A stretch of 6,925 nucleotides of DNA, taken from the NCBI GenBank assembly GCA_004557285.1, contig SFEK01000112.1:1-6925 (forward strand), read 5' to 3'. The DNA comes from Bacteroidales bacterium (GTDB lineage: Bacteria; Bacteroidota; Bacteroidia; Bacteroidales; Bacteroidaceae). The position numbers and the translations under genes were made by a program. This document shows, one piece after another, positions 6,824 to 6,925 of this stretch (positions within the stretch are counted from its first letter, which is position 1; each line of letters starts with the position of its first letter). The notes below the pieces were generated by a model, which was not told where the DNA came from, ran no database searches, and was given only the letters and a program-made list of their open reading frames with translations.

Positions 6824-6925
6824 CAGTTTCAAACCACCGTCAACACCTGAGAAGCCCATGAACGCAAGGCTCAACAAACCAGCTGTGACCAGCACAATGG
6901 CCATGCCACGCATACCTTTAGGAAT
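6806..6925 (-). CDS. rnfA: Electron transport complex subunit RnfA (C-terminal end, partial)
   Basis: Only the last 39 codons are in the window; the gene continues beyond the right edge. The visible peptide, beginning [18 protein letters not shown] and continuing into LAFMGFSG, matches the end of RnfA/RsxA, where E. coli has [22 protein letters not shown]. It contains the final transmembrane helix. RnfA is one of the integral membrane subunits of the Rnf complex, which couples reduced ferredoxin oxidation by NAD to export of Na+ or H+. NqrE of the sodium-pumping NADH:quinone reductase is a homologue and the main alternative, but the sequence is closer to RnfA. In Bacteroidales rnfA commonly ends an rnfBCDGEA cluster, which fits its being followed here by an unrelated gene. 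The tail after GFSG (about 13 residues, ending in LFGLE) is longer than in E. coli. Confidence 0.87.
   Translation of the reverse strand: [39 protein letters not shown]

Overview
The window looks like a chromosomal segment of a Bacteroidales bacterium, most likely from the Prevotella/Segatella group. Four things point there. A large secreted protein ends in what looks like a type IX secretion (Por) sorting domain. Two promoters fit the Bacteroidetes pattern of TTTG about 20 nt upstream of TAnnTTTG. Start codons lack Shine-Dalgarno sequences and sit in A/T-rich leaders. An rnfA 3' end lies directly upstream of galE. The species assignment is inference; no marker gene is present.

Layout, left to right. 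(1) 29-3184 (+) encodes a 1051-residue exported multidomain protein: signal peptide, a probable seven-bladed beta-propeller, one plain fibronectin type III (FN3) domain, two further FN3 domains each split by a related beta-rich insertion of about 160-170 residues, and a C-terminal sorting domain. It ends at a strong hairpin terminator. (2) 3185-3540 is a gene-free stretch holding that terminator, three tandem 23-bp repeats with a dyad core, and the terminator of the gene arriving from the right. (3) 3541-4104 (-) encodes a reverse rubrerythrin, with the rubredoxin domain first, predicted to reduce peroxide. (4) 4105-4353 is a divergent control region with one promoter for each side and two small dyads in the rubrerythrin leader. 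(5) 4354-5649 (+) encodes an exported alpha/beta hydrolase with a complete Ser-Asp-His triad. (6) A bidirectional terminator at 5668-5702 separates it from galE. (7) 5707-6747 (-) encodes UDP-glucose 4-epimerase. (8) 6806-6925 (-) is the last 39 codons of rnfA, the final gene of an Rnf ion-translocating ferredoxin:NAD oxidoreductase cluster that runs off the right edge.

The genes form at least three transcription units: the surface protein alone, the divergent rubrerythrin and hydrolase pair (each apparently monocistronic), and an rnf-galE unit on the minus strand. Rnf and rubrerythrin both suit an anaerobe that tolerates some oxygen, but nothing links them functionally here. No mobile element, CRISPR array, tRNA or rRNA was seen. 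I found no clearly new biological system. The points most worth checking are the 23-bp repeat array, the nested and duplicated insertion domain in the surface protein, and the valine at the sugar-selectivity position of GalE.
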